Origin: Thermoflavifilum sp.
GTDB lineage: Bacteria > Bacteroidota > Bacteroidia > Chitinophagales > Chitinophagaceae
Assembly (NCBI GenBank): GCA_023511875.1
Contig: JAIMAQ010000002.1
Coordinates: 248,001 to 312,000 of the forward strand
Direction of reading: 5' to 3'
DNA: 64,000 bases
The notes under the pieces were generated by a model that was given only the letters and a program-made list of their open reading frames with translations, searched no databases and was not told the DNA's origin. Below are positions 44,763-53,814 of this stretch, piece by piece. How positions within the stretch are numbered: position 1 is the first letter of the stretch; every line of letters starts with the position of its first letter. The translations under genes and the position numbers were made by a program.

Positions 44763-46331
44763 TTAAAAATGCGAATCGTCTGTTGGTGTAGCCAGTAAAG
44801 TTTTGATTTCTTCAATCATCATCCGATGGTTGTTGAGCCTGGGTACTTTATGTTGGCCTCCTAGCTTACGTTTGCTTTTAAGCCAGCGGTGGAAGGTACC
44901 TCGTGGAATAGCCACCACCACAGGAGGATGCAGAGCCATATTTTTATATCGCTTGGCTTCATAGTCGGAATTGATAGATTGTAAAGTTCGGTCGAGAATT
45001 TCTGTAAAGCGCGATAAGGAGTCGGGGGGTATTTCAAACTCGATGAGCCATTCATGGGCGCCAACTGATTCTTGATCGAAGAATAGTGGAGCAGCCGTAT
45101 AATCGCTTACTTGTGCACCTGTTTGGCGACAAGCTTCTGCAATGGCTTTATCGGCATTTTCTACCACCACCTCCTCGCCAAATGCATTGATAAACGATTT
45201 GGTGCGACCTGTGACACGAATGCGAAAAGGCCGGAGCGACACGAATTCAACGGTATCGCCAATCAGGTAACGCCACAATCCGCCGTTGGTGCTAATGACC
45301 AGTGCATAAGGTTGATGAGTTTCTATCTCGTTTAAGCTCAATGTTTCTGGCTCGGCTTTACCCAATTCTTCTACCGGCATGAATTCATAAAAAATTCCAT
45401 GGTTTAAAAACAACAACAAGCCGGGCTCGCTATCTTCTTGTGTTTCAGGTGATGAAGAACATATCTGATCTTGTGCAGCAAAAAATCCTTCCGATGCATT
45501 GTAGGTTTCTAGATAATGCATCTGTGGCGAGGGGATTAAGTTTTTGAATTGATCGCGATATGGGGTAAAACTTACCCCTCCATGTATGTACAATTCTAGG
45601 TTGGGCCATACTTCTAGCAAGTGGCTCGCACCTGTAATTTCAAAAATCTTTTTGATCAGCACCAAAGTCCATGTAGGCACACCCGCAATAGAGGTAACAT
45701 TTTCATGGATAGTGGTATGTGCCATCCGATTGATTTTTTCTTCCCATTCATCCATGAGGGCAATCGATAAATCGGGTGTACGGATGAGCTGACCATAAAA
45801 CGGCATGTTTTGCAACATTACGGCGCTTAAGTCGCCATAGTAAGAAGCCTCATTGAGTTTGTTGACTTGATGGCTACCACCAATTACCAAACCCTTGCCT
45901 GTAAGTAGATCGGAGTCGGGGAAGTTTTTATAATAAATAGAGATCACGTCGCGCCCTGCTCGATAATGGCATTCGTTGAGGCTTTCAGTGCTCACCGGGA
46001 TAAATTTACTTTTATCGCTAGTAGTGCCACTCGATTTTGCAAACCATCGAATGGGGGTATTCCACAGTACGTTTTGCTCGCCCTCCATGATGCGAAAAAT
46101 ATAGGGTTTGAGCATCTCGTAATCGTGGATGGGCACGCTTTTTTTGTAGGTTTGCAAGTTGTGGATGTTTGAAAAATGATACTGCTTGCCAAAAACCGTG
46201 TTGCGTGCGGCAGAGAGCAGTTGATGAAACCAAGCTTGCTGCGCTTCAAGCGGGCGATGCATAAAATATTCGACACGCCCCCATCGCAGGCGAGCCAGTT
46301 GAGATAAAGCAGGACTTAATATTTTTCTCAT
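44763..46331 (-). CDS. GH3-family acyl-adenylate-forming protein
   Basis: 522 residues of the GH3 family, named for plant auxin-responsive enzymes that join amino acids to acyl hormones through acyl-adenylates. The ATP-binding motif SSGTTSDKSKFIPVS (about 100-114) is intact, as are YNASEGFFA and GGLWRYLIGDTVEF. The C-terminal segment with KLGGQHKVPRL is typical of the bacterial branch. The bacterial substrate is unknown. It precedes fabG by 22 bases, which may hint at an acyl substrate. Bacteroidota genomes commonly carry one copy. Confidence 0.9.
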   Translation of the reverse strand: MRKILSPALSQLARLRWGRVEYFMHRPLEAQQAWFHQLLSAARNTVFGKQYHFSNIHNLQTYKKSVPIHDYEMLKPYIFRIMEGEQNVLWNTPIRWFAKSSGTTSDKSKFIPVSTESLNECHYRAGRDVISIYYKNFPDSDLLTGKGLVIGGSHQVNKLNEASYYGDLSAVMLQNMPFYGQLIRTPDLSIALMDEWEEKINRMAHTTIHENVTSIAGVPTWTLVLIKKIFEITGASHLLEVWPNLELYIHGGVSFTPYRDQFKNLIPSPQMHYLETYNASEGFFAAQDQICSSSPETQEDSEPGLLLFLNHGIFYEFMPVEELGKAEPETLSLNEIETHQPYALVISTNGGLWRYLIGDTVEFVSLRPFRIRVTGRTKSFINAFGEEVVVENADKAIAEACRQTGAQVSDYTAAPLFFDQESVGAHEWLIEFEIPPDSLSRFTEILDRTLQSINSDYEAKRYKNMALHPPVVVAIPRGTFHRWLKSKRKLGGQHKVPRLNNHRMMIEEIKTLLATPTDDSHF

Positions 46332-46433
46332 ACGTTATTAATCGTTGGAGCTGCTTTCCGCATGGCAGCGGACCCACTCACCACTGTTTTCGCCCAACAT
46401 GCTGTTTTACATTTGATATTCACTATAATTGGT

Positions 46434-47201
46434 TTAATGGATTTGTTGACCCATTCCCACCAGATGATCTTTACGTCGCAAAACGAAATTTTGGCCTAAA
46501 TACACTTTTCGCACTTGCTCATCGGCAGCCAATTCCTCGGCAGTCCCCGATTTTAAAATTTTTCCTTCAAACAACAAATAGGCCCTATCGGTAATAGAAA
46601 GTGTTTCTTGTACATTGTGATCGGTGATGAGGATACCTATGTTTTTGTATTTCAATCGGGCAACAATCGATTGAATATCTTCTACGGCAATGGGGTCGAT
46701 GCCGGCAAATGGCTCATCGAGCAAAATAAATTTTGGATCAACAGCCAACGAACGTGCAATCTCCGTTCTTCTCCGTTCACCTCCACTCAACACGTTGCCA
46801 TGGCTTTTGCGGACATGCTGCAGATGAAATTCATCGAGCAGTGATTCTAGTTTTTCTCTTTGAGCCTTTTTGCTCAGGCCAGTCATTTCCAATACCGCTA
46901 AGATATTGTCTTCAACGCTTAAGTTACGAAATACAGAAGCTTCCTGTGGGAGGTATCCAATACCCATTTTTGCCCTTTTATACATAGGCAGTCGGGTAAT
47001 TTCTTGATCATTCAGAAATACCTGTCCTTCATCGGGCTTAATCAAGCCCACCACCATATAAAAGGTAGTTGTTTTTCCAGCTCCATTGGGCCCGAGCAAG
47101 CCCACGATTTCTCCTTGTGTAACCTCAATAGATACGGCATTCACCACAGTTCTATTGCCGTAATGCTTCACCAAATTGCGTGTGAAAATCTTCTGCTGCA
47201 T
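46434..47201 (-). CDS. lptB: LPS export ABC transporter ATP-binding protein
   Basis: 255 residues, the cytoplasmic ATPase that powers LptFG-driven extraction of lipopolysaccharide. Walker A is [13 protein letters not shown], the signature [13 protein letters not shown], Walker [13 protein letters not shown], and the switch histidine lies in LITDHNV. These match LptB rather than other ABC ATPases. It is divergent from metF with a 68-base gap that holds one box for each gene. Confidence 0.95.
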   Translation of the reverse strand: MQQKIFTRNLVKHYGNRTVVNAVSIEVTQGEIVGLLGPNGAGKTTTFYMVVGLIKPDEGQVFLNDQEITRLPMYKRAKMGIGYLPQEASVFRNLSVEDNILAVLEMTGLSKKAQREKLESLLDEFHLQHVRKSHGNVLSGGERRRTEIARSLAVDPKFILLDEPFAGIDPIAVEDIQSIVARLKYKNIGILITDHNVQETLSITDRAYLLFEGKILKSGTAEELAADEQVRKVYLGQNFVLRRKDHLVGMGQQIH

Positions 47202-47215
47202 AAGTTCAACCCAAG

Positions 47216-47223
47216 CAAAAATA
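47216..47223 (-). promoter_or_regulatory. -7 box TATTTTTG for lptB
   Basis: Minus-strand TATTTTTG fits TAnnTTTG, 14 bases ahead of the lptB start. It lies back to back with the metF box, 16 bases apart. Confidence 0.5.
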
Positions 47224-47239
47224 AGAATTTCGAACTTGC

Positions 47240-47247
47240 TACCTTTG
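47240..47247 (+). promoter_or_regulatory. -7 box TACCTTTG for metF
   Basis: TACCTTTG matches TAnnTTTG and gives a leader of about 15 bases before the ATG at 47270. It is the same box sequence as that of lspA. Confidence 0.55.
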
Positions 47248-47269
47248 CAAAAATTTTAACCAATAGGGC

Positions 47270-48223
47270 ATGCATGTTACTGAACATATTCGTCGAGCGC
47301 AGAAAACTTTGATTTCATTTGAAATACTGCCTCCATTGAAAGGTAAAAGTATTGAGTCGATTTACCAGCATTTAGATCCATTAATGGAGTTTCAGCCTGC
47401 TTTTATTAATGTTACTTATCACCGCAGTGAATTCATGTTTAAGAAGAAGCCCGATGGCTCTTTTGAAAAGGTAGAGATTCGTAAGCGGCCGGGTACCGTG
47501 GGCATTTGTGCGGCTATTATGAATCACTATAAAGTAGATGCTGTGCCTCATCTCATTTGTGGGGGATTTACCAAAGAAGAGACCGAGAATGCATTGATCG
47601 ACTTAAATTTTTTAGGTATAGATAATGTATTGCTGTTACGAGGAGATCCACCTAAAAATGAAGCGTATTTTGTGCCAGAGCCTGGTGGCCATCGTTATGC
47701 AGTGGAACTGATTGAGCAGGTTGTCAACATGAATAATGGTATTTATTTGGAAGAAGACTTGATTGATGGAGTGAAAACAAATTTTTGTATTGGTGTAGCC
47801 GGTTATCCCGAGAAGCATTATGAAGCGCCCAATCTGGAAACTGATTTGTATTACTTAAAACAAAAAATTGATAAGGGTGCACATTATATCGTAACCCAAA
47901 TGTTTTTCGATAATCAAAAATATTATGATTTCGTGAAACGATGTAGAGATAAGGGAATTGATGTGCCTATTATTCCCGGACTTAAGCCCATAACTTCTCG
48001 GAAACAACTATCTATGCTTCCGCGGGTGTTTCATGTAGACATTCCTACCGAGCTGTGTACTGCAATCATGAAGTGTAAAACCGATAAAGAAGTTGAAGAA
48101 GTGGGTCGTGAATGGCTGGTATATCAATCTAGAGAATTAATTAAGTTTGGCGTGCCAGTGTTGCATTATTATACGTTAGGCAAGCCTGAGGTGATTAAAA
48201 AGGCTTTACAAGAAATTGTATAA
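47270..48223 (+). CDS. metF: 5,10-methylenetetrahydrofolate reductase
   Basis: 317 residues, FAD-dependent TIM-barrel enzyme that makes 5-methyltetrahydrofolate for methionine synthesis. It shows SFEILPPLKG with the conserved Glu, the NVTYHRSEF segment, LRGDPP, and TQMFFDNQKYYDF. Length is normal for the bacterial enzyme. It is monocistronic by position: its own promoter box upstream and a hairpin directly after the stop. No SAM riboswitch was recognised in the short leader. Confidence 0.96.
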   Translation: MHVTEHIRRAQKTLISFEILPPLKGKSIESIYQHLDPLMEFQPAFINVTYHRSEFMFKKKPDGSFEKVEIRKRPGTVGICAAIMNHYKVDAVPHLICGGFTKEETENALIDLNFLGIDNVLLLRGDPPKNEAYFVPEPGGHRYAVELIEQVVNMNNGIYLEEDLIDGVKTNFCIGVAGYPEKHYEAPNLETDLYYLKQKIDKGAHYIVTQMFFDNQKYYDFVKRCRDKGIDVPIIPGLKPITSRKQLSMLPRVFHVDIPTELCTAIMKCKTDKEVEEVGREWLVYQSRELIKFGVPVLHYYTLGKPEVIKKALQEIV

Positions 48224-48230
48224 TAAGGTA

Positions 48231-48261
48231 AAGAGCCACAGAACAATTTTGTGTGGCTCTT
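48231..48261. terminator. Hairpin between convergent metF and the barrel gene
   Basis: A 10-bp stem (AAGAGCCACA with TGTGGCTCTT) with an 11-base loop sits between two genes that run towards each other. The T runs on both sides are weak, so it is probably a two-way terminator of moderate strength. Confidence 0.65.
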
Positions 48262-48271
48262 CTTGATTTAC

Positions 48272-48970
48272 TTATTTGAAAGTATATCCAATAGTTGCTT
48301 GAAAGGAAGTATTTCTAAAGCTATTATTGCTATCGCCTTGTTTGAGCAGGTTCACTAATCCCAATTCAGTTTGCACACCCAGATAAATACCACTGGCCAT
48401 TTGATATCCTATCATCACATCTAGGCCTGCATCAAAACGCTTTAATCCGTTATTTCCTGTAAATGGATCTTGTGAGAAAGTGATTAAAGAATCTGCAAAG
48501 CTTCCTGAATGGGTACCCGAGATGCCGTATCCGAGATAAGGCCCAAACCCTACGAGCCATTGACCCGTACCCACGGTAGGCGCAAAGGTGAAATTAATAG
48601 GAAGGGTGAAATAATTTAATCGAAACTGTTCGTTGGAATGGCTACCATAAACCTTTTTTCCACCTTTTTGTTCGAATAGCAATGCGGGTTGCAAATAAAA
48701 TTCTGGTGCAAGTGGCAAGTTTACATAAATGCCTCCACTCACACTGGTGAGCAAATTGCTGGTTTCTTTTGATCCAGAAAGCTTAGTGGTTACGCTAGAA
48801 AAATTTGGCCCCACCTTGATGCCAAAGCTTGCCTTGGGAGTCGTTTGATTAGGTGAAAGGGCTTGTTGTCCATAAGCTTGTTGCCCTTGGATAAGGGCGA
48901 AAAAACATACTGCATACAATGCCATTGCAGAGAGCAAAGATTGACGCCGAATGAAAGATACTCGTTTCAT
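48272..48970 (-). CDS. Outer membrane beta-barrel protein (porin-like)
   Basis: 232 residues from the ATG at 48970, with another ATG three codons earlier. It has a signal peptide (MKRVSFIRRQ to AYGQQ) and a PorT/OmpW-like eight-strand barrel with alternating hydrophobic strands and the family opening FGIKVGPNFSSV. The last residues, TIGYTFK, form a final strand. The barrel type is common in Bacteroidota and has no single known role. It ends near the metF terminator. Confidence 0.85.
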   Translation of the reverse strand: MKRVSFIRRQSLLSAMALYAVCFFALIQGQQAYGQQALSPNQTTPKASFGIKVGPNFSSVTTKLSGSKETSNLLTSVSGGIYVNLPLAPEFYLQPALLFEQKGGKKVYGSHSNEQFRLNYFTLPINFTFAPTVGTGQWLVGFGPYLGYGISGTHSGSFADSLITFSQDPFTGNNGLKRFDAGLDVMIGYQMASGIYLGVQTELGLVNLLKQGDSNNSFRNTSFQATIGYTFK

Positions 48971-49059
48971 AGTAAACATAATTTTTGCGATAACAGGAAA
49001 TCACCCGATATAGAAATCGTGGTGGTTGCTGGATAATATTAACGAATTGTGTGCCAAAC

Positions 49060-50472
49060 TCAAGGGGTAGATGCTGCCGTATTTTCTTCAAGATGATGCA
49101 AGAATGCCGATATGCCTTCTACATCGAGGCGTTTGGCAATAATTTTTTTATGGGCATCGAGCAAATAAGTAACAGGTGTTTCATACACATCATACAATTG
49201 ACGAAAATGGCTGCTATTGTCGGGGTCGTATAGGTGCAACCAGCCGTTTAATCGATGTTGAGCAATAAAATCTTTCCATTGTGCAGGCGTTCCATCGGCG
49301 AGAATACCCACCATTCTCACACCCATCCGTTGCCAGTCGGCACGCCAGGCCGAGTCGATTCGAGGTACCTGACGAATGCAATGCCCACAGGTAGGATCCC
49401 AGAATACCAGAAGCAAATAAGGAGCATGCAAGGTATCGAGGGCATAGCCATGCTGTAGCGTATCACGTAAAATGAGGTTGGGAGCAGTTTCTCCGATTAA
49501 ATTGGGGGATAGTTGATAAGCCCGTTGAATAAGTTTTTGACGTAAGGATTCATTCAACCAATCTACCTTGGCTGGCGGCATGTAATATTTTTCGACCAAA
49601 TGCACAAATACGGCATCCATGCCCATATAGGGTGAGCTTTCATAGGTATAGGTGAGCCACCACAGAATGAATTTATACATAGATGGGTTTACACGAGCTT
49701 TGGCCAATAAAGCATCGGCTGCAGCATTGATAGAATCGGGCTGTGGAGGAATGAGTTGCCCAAAATAACGCTGCAATTTACCTTCCAAAATGGGCGTGCG
49801 CAACCACATACTATCGGCAAACGAAATTTGATCCCAATAATGATTGCGCAAATAATGGTATGCAAATAATGAATCGCTTGCTTCTTGTTGTCTTTTTAGT
49901 GCAGCATCTGGTTCAGGGTCCATCATGCCTTTAAACAAAGTAGCCAGCATGCTTTGGGGATGATCTTTGATGAATTGAAGGCGGTAATTTTTGATTTGAT
50001 CCAATGCATGCTGTTGCAGCTGCGCTAGCTTGAGGCTATCCGACACTCCTTGCTTAGCAGCATTCAACTCTTGCTGAATATGGGCAATAAATTGGTTATA
50101 CGCTACGAAAGCTTCGTTGTCGGTGGAGTGGAAAAATTGAATTTGATTCAAATGCGCTGTATCGGCCACTACTTCAAAATGTTGTGCTTTCTCAGGGATC
50201 AGCATTTCAAAAAAATGTCTTTTATCGGGCATTAAGACGAAATAAATCCCTGGGGGTAACAACTCTGGCCCTTGAAACACCGCTATACCTTGCAGATTGA
50301 GACGTGCAGAATCGATCAAGTAGGTTTTACTGCCATAATAATTGCCGAGATAAAGCAGCGTATCTTTCCAATTTTTAATGGTAATCCGAATATCATGTGA
50401 TTGTGAGAAGGCTACAGTATTCGGTAGACTCAAGCAACTCAAAAGCAGGCAGAGCAAACGGATTGGTTTCAT
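49060..50472 (-). CDS. Thioredoxin-like protein with DUF4369/DUF5106-type N-terminus
   Basis: 470 residues with a signal peptide. Residues about 25-125 look like a DUF4369-type beta domain (YYGSKTYLIDSARL), and 170-310 like a helical DUF5106 domain. The C-terminal third is a thioredoxin fold of the TlpA/ResA type, with the redox motif CGHC in FWDPTCGHC. It should act in the periplasm as a disulfide reductase, a common group in Bacteroidota. The substrate is unknown. It is divergent from rlmD across 125 bases. Confidence 0.88.
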   Translation of the reverse strand: MKPIRLLCLLLSCLSLPNTVAFSQSHDIRITIKNWKDTLLYLGNYYGSKTYLIDSARLNLQGIAVFQGPELLPPGIYFVLMPDKRHFFEMLIPEKAQHFEVVADTAHLNQIQFFHSTDNEAFVAYNQFIAHIQQELNAAKQGVSDSLKLAQLQQHALDQIKNYRLQFIKDHPQSMLATLFKGMMDPEPDAALKRQQEASDSLFAYHYLRNHYWDQISFADSMWLRTPILEGKLQRYFGQLIPPQPDSINAAADALLAKARVNPSMYKFILWWLTYTYESSPYMGMDAVFVHLVEKYYMPPAKVDWLNESLRQKLIQRAYQLSPNLIGETAPNLILRDTLQHGYALDTLHAPYLLLVFWDPTCGHCIRQVPRIDSAWRADWQRMGVRMVGILADGTPAQWKDFIAQHRLNGWLHLYDPDNSSHFRQLYDVYETPVTYLLDAHKKIIAKRLDVEGISAFLHHLEENTAASTP

Positions 50473-50493
50473 ATGAACTCGTTTTTCACAGGG

Positions 50494-50508
50494 AGTTAAA
50501 ATTTAACT
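50494..50508. promoter_or_regulatory. Inverted repeat AGTTAAA-A-TTTAACT
   Basis: Seven-base arms around one central A lie 21 bases before the thioredoxin-like gene and 90 before rlmD. It may be an operator for the divergent pair; AT-rich composition makes chance possible. Confidence 0.3.
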
Positions 50509-50577
50509 GTTCAACAATCAATTTAGCTAAGTTAAGCTTTCTCTTGGCTTTATAAAGTTGTATGCCAGTCATTTGCT

Positions 50578-50585
50578 TACTTTTG
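50578..50585 (+). promoter_or_regulatory. -7 box TACTTTTG for rlmD, with -33 TTG
   Basis: TACTTTTG matches TAnnTTTG, and a TTG at 50558-50560 lies 17 bases upstream, within the range known for the phylum. The ATG follows 12 bases after the box. Confidence 0.6.
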
Positions 50586-50597
50586 TGACAAACCCTT

Positions 50598-52025
50598 ATG
50601 CGAGTGAGCAGATCGTTTCAGCGAATCGAGCAAGTGCCTGTATTGGATTATGCAGCCGAAGGCAGGGCTTTAGCCAGGATAGATGGGAAGGTCGTTTTTA
50701 TTGAAGGAGGGGCAATGCCAGGAGATGAGGTAGATGTGCACATCGTGAAAAACCGTAAAGACTGGGCAATAGCTCGGGTGGTGAGGTTTCGAAAATATGC
50801 GCAGCAGCGAGTACAGCCTTTTTGTCAACACTTTGGTGTATGTGGTGGTTGTGCCTGGCAAATGCTGCCTTACGAGCAGCAGTTGGCCTACAAACGCAGG
50901 CAAGTTGAAGAAGTGTTTAGCCATATCGGCCAGCTTCAATTTCCAGGTGTAGAGCCCGTGCTCCCAGCCGATCCAGTGGTAAAATATCGTAACAAAGCCG
51001 AGTTTACGGCATCAGATCGTGCATTTATTCCTCGTGATGATGAGCATCATGCCGAGCATCTACCGGGGCCAGCTTTGGGATATCATATAGCAGGCCGTTT
51101 TGATCGGGTGCTGAATATTTATACTTGTGATTTATTGCCTGAAGCCGTCAATGAAGTGCGCAATCGGGTACGCGATTTTTTAGTGGAACAACAAAAGCAA
51201 CGATCTGAGCTGCTTTTTTATCATATCCGAAATCATACGGGATGGTTTCGTGGAATATCCATTCGGGTCAACAAGCAGCAAGAGCTGATGGTGAATCTGG
51301 TGATGACTTATGAAGATCCTTTACTTTGCCGAGCTTTATGCGATATGCTGCAGCAGGAAATTCCCCAACTGGATACGCTTTATTACACGATAAATTTTAA
51401 GAAAAACGATTCTTTGCACGATTTAGAGCCTGTATTGGTGAGTGGGAAAGGCTATTTGTTGGAACGGTTAGGCAAATATGTATTTAAAATTGGGCCTAAA
51501 TCATTTTTTCAAACGAATAGCTATCAAGCCGAAAAGCTATATGAACAAGTCAAGCATATGGCCAATTTGTCGGGTCGAGAAATCGTATATGATTTGTATT
51601 GTGGCACGGGATCGATTGGGATTTATTTGGCCAATGGTGCAGCTCAAGTGGTTGGCATTGAACAAGTCAAAGAAGCGGTTGCCGATGCTCGGGAAAATGC
51701 ACGGCTTAATGGATGTACACAAGTACATGTGTATGCCGGGGATGTGACTGAGCTATATCATGAGGCTTTGGTGGCTCGGCATGGCCCACCCGATGTGGTG
51801 ATCGTCGATCCTCCCCGTGCGGGTATGCATCCACAGCTGATTGCGCAATTGTTGCAGATGCAGCCGCCCGTAGTGATTTATGTGAGCTGCAACCCTGCTA
51901 CTCAAGCCAGAGACTTGCAGTGGCTGCAGCAGTTGTACCGCATTGATCGGGTGCAGCCTGTAGATATGTTTCCGCATACCCATCATATTGAAAACATTGT
52001 CAAACTCAGCAAAATTTACTCCTGA
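50598..52025 (+). CDS. rlmD: 23S rRNA (uracil-C5)-methyltransferase RlmD/TrmA family
   Basis: 475 residues. A TRAM RNA-binding domain (about 5-65) is followed by an iron-sulfur motif with Cys76, Cys82 and Cys85 in CQHFGVCGGC, and a SAM-dependent methyltransferase domain from about 300 (DLYCGTGSIGIYLA). The catalytic region has VDPPRAGM and the nucleophile Cys in YVSCNPATQARDL. RlmD methylates U1939 of 23S rRNA; the related RlmC target U747 cannot be excluded. It is followed after 17 bases by a rhomboid gene. Confidence 0.93.
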   Translation: MRVSRSFQRIEQVPVLDYAAEGRALARIDGKVVFIEGGAMPGDEVDVHIVKNRKDWAIARVVRFRKYAQQRVQPFCQHFGVCGGCAWQMLPYEQQLAYKRRQVEEVFSHIGQLQFPGVEPVLPADPVVKYRNKAEFTASDRAFIPRDDEHHAEHLPGPALGYHIAGRFDRVLNIYTCDLLPEAVNEVRNRVRDFLVEQQKQRSELLFYHIRNHTGWFRGISIRVNKQQELMVNLVMTYEDPLLCRALCDMLQQEIPQLDTLYYTINFKKNDSLHDLEPVLVSGKGYLLERLGKYVFKIGPKSFFQTNSYQAEKLYEQVKHMANLSGREIVYDLYCGTGSIGIYLANGAAQVVGIEQVKEAVADARENARLNGCTQVHVYAGDVTELYHEALVARHGPPDVVIVDPPRAGMHPQLIAQLLQMQPPVVIYVSCNPATQARDLQWLQQLYRIDRVQPVDMFPHTHHIENIVKLSKIYS

Positions 52026-52042
52026 CTCGCAAAACGATATGT

Positions 52043-52795
52043 ATGAATGATTTCCGACCTACACGATTTCAAATCTTACCTCCAGTTATCAAAAACTTGA
52101 TCATCATTAATGCACTCGTTTTTCTAGCACAGATTACTTTGCCGCGGGTATTGCATGTGGATATCGATCAAATGTTTGCCTTACATTATTGGGGGTCGCC
52201 TTTATTCCATTGGTATCAGATTATTACCCACATGTTCATGCATGGTAGTTTTGAACATATCTTTTTTAACATGTTTGCCCTGTGGATGTTTGGTAGTATT
52301 CTCGAAAATGTATGGGGGCCAAAGAGGTTTTTGAGTTTTTATATGATATGTGGAGTAGGGGCTGCTTTTTTTTACATGCTCACGCTCACCTGGCGTTTTC
52401 ACGCATTGCTGACTGAGGCCGGCATTAGCGAAGAGCAAGTGCAAAACTGGTGGTATTTATATGTGCATCATATAAGTGGCACCTTTGCCATGTTGCCAGA
52501 TAAAATTCAAGAAATCTGGCTAGTGCCCACTTTAGGAGCTTCGGGTGCTATCTTTGGAGTACTGGTAGCCTTTGGATACATGTTTCCCAACAGCATGATC
52601 TATATTTATTTTTTCTTTCCCATGAAAGCCAAATATTTTGTAGCGATTTATATTTTGATTGAATTGTTTTTGGGTATTCAAAATTCGGCTGGAGATAATG
52701 TGGCGCATTTTGCACATTTAGGAGGGGCTTTGGTAGGCTTTATATTGATGAAGATTTGGGATCGTCGCCCCCATCGGCCTTACGACTACTATTGA
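52043..52795 (+). CDS. Rhomboid-family intramembrane serine protease
   Basis: 250 residues, six-helix rhomboid. The catalytic dyad is Ser167 in GASGAIFG and His225 in HFAHLGGALVG. The family HMFMHGSFEHIFFNMFALW is at about 63-81. A long loop (about 115-160) between helices 2 and 4 is an extra compared with GlpG. It would cut membrane proteins within the bilayer. A second rhomboid follows after 82 bases with its own promoter box. Confidence 0.94.
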   Translation: MNDFRPTRFQILPPVIKNLIIINALVFLAQITLPRVLHVDIDQMFALHYWGSPLFHWYQIITHMFMHGSFEHIFFNMFALWMFGSILENVWGPKRFLSFYMICGVGAAFFYMLTLTWRFHALLTEAGISEEQVQNWWYLYVHHISGTFAMLPDKIQEIWLVPTLGASGAIFGVLVAFGYMFPNSMIYIYFFFPMKAKYFVAIYILIELFLGIQNSAGDNVAHFAHLGGALVGFILMKIWDRRPHRPYDYY

Positions 52796-52853
52796 GCCGG
52801 ATAAAACTGGCAAAAATTTCCCTTGTGGGTTAGCAGAACACGGTGAGAAATCT

Positions 52854-52861
52854 TAAATTTG
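52854..52861 (+). promoter_or_regulatory. -7 box TAAATTTG for the second rhomboid
   Basis: TAAATTTG matches TAnnTTTG and ends 1 base before an in-frame ATG at 52863. The transcript would start after that codon, so the ATG at 52878 or 52890 is the likely start. Confidence 0.5.
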
Positions 52862-52877
52862 TATGAAACCGTGCAGG

Positions 52878-53807
52878 ATGAAAACGACGATGCAATATCA
52901 ACGTCATCCTATTTTTCTGGGCGAGGGAAACAATGTGGTTTTCAAGCTGGTTTGTATTAACCTGGTGGTATACCTGGTGCTCAATTTCATTCGTGTGGTG
53001 TATTACCTGTATGGTTTTTCCTATGCCGATTTCTATCAACAAATAATGCCCTGGGTAGTACTTCCAGCTTCCTGGCATGGCCTGCTTACCCACCCTTGGA
53101 CGCTGCTCACTTTTATGTTTGTACACCTCAGTTTCTGGCATATTCTAAGCAATATGTTGTGGTTTTGGGTGTTTGGCAGGTTGTTGCAAGATTTTGCAGG
53201 ATATCAAAAGATTGCACCCGTTTATTTGTATGGTGGACTAGCCGGTGCGGCTTTATTTGTGATCAGCTATCATGTGTTTCCCATTTTTCATCCGATAGTG
53301 CAAGATGCTACTGCTTTTGGAGCTTCTGCTAGTGTGATGGCTATTGCTCTGGCTGTTACATGGCTTATCCCAAGGTATCGGTTTTTCCCTATGATTGCTG
53401 GAGGCATACCGCTATGGGTGGTAACGGTGATTTTTATATTGGTCGATTTGGCGAGCATTCCACATGGAAATGCGGGTGGCCATATTGCCCATTTAGGGGG
53501 AGCTATTTTTGGTGCTTTGTTCATGTGGCAATTGCAGCAGGGCCGCGATTGGTCGGTAGGTATGCAACGGCTTTTTGTATGGGTAAATGGTTGGTTTGAT
53601 CCCGAACGTCCCAGAGCCGGTAGTCGCTCTGCAGCGAAGGGGAAAAAGTTTTATCGCTCGGAAGTGCCGCCGTTCAAAAAAGTTTCGCGAATCAGCGAGA
53701 AAAAAATTGATGAGATTTTGGATAAAATCAACGAACATGGTTTTCATTCACTCACTCGTGAAGAACGGGAAATCCTGAAAAGAGCCAGCCAGGAAGACAT
53801 CCAGTAG
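52878..53807 (+). CDS. Rhomboid-family protease with C-terminal extension
   Basis: 309 residues from the ATG at 52878, chosen because a promoter box ends at 52861. The dyad is Ser150 in FGASASVMA and His205 in HIAHLGGAIFG. The usual G-x-S-G is G-A-S-A here, so the residue after the serine is alanine. After the last helix a basic linker leads to a soluble C-terminal tail of about 50 residues (EKKIDEILDKINEHGFHSLT then EEREILKRAS), as in the DUF6576 tail of other Bacteroidota rhomboids. The tail looks like a helical docking element. Confidence 0.92.
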   Translation: MKTTMQYQRHPIFLGEGNNVVFKLVCINLVVYLVLNFIRVVYYLYGFSYADFYQQIMPWVVLPASWHGLLTHPWTLLTFMFVHLSFWHILSNMLWFWVFGRLLQDFAGYQKIAPVYLYGGLAGAALFVISYHVFPIFHPIVQDATAFGASASVMAIALAVTWLIPRYRFFPMIAGGIPLWVVTVIFILVDLASIPHGNAGGHIAHLGGAIFGALFMWQLQQGRDWSVGMQRLFVWVNGWFDPERPRAGSRSAAKGKKFYRSEVPPFKKVSRISEKKIDEILDKINEHGFHSLTREEREILKRASQEDIQ

Positions 53808-53814
53808 CCCGCTC

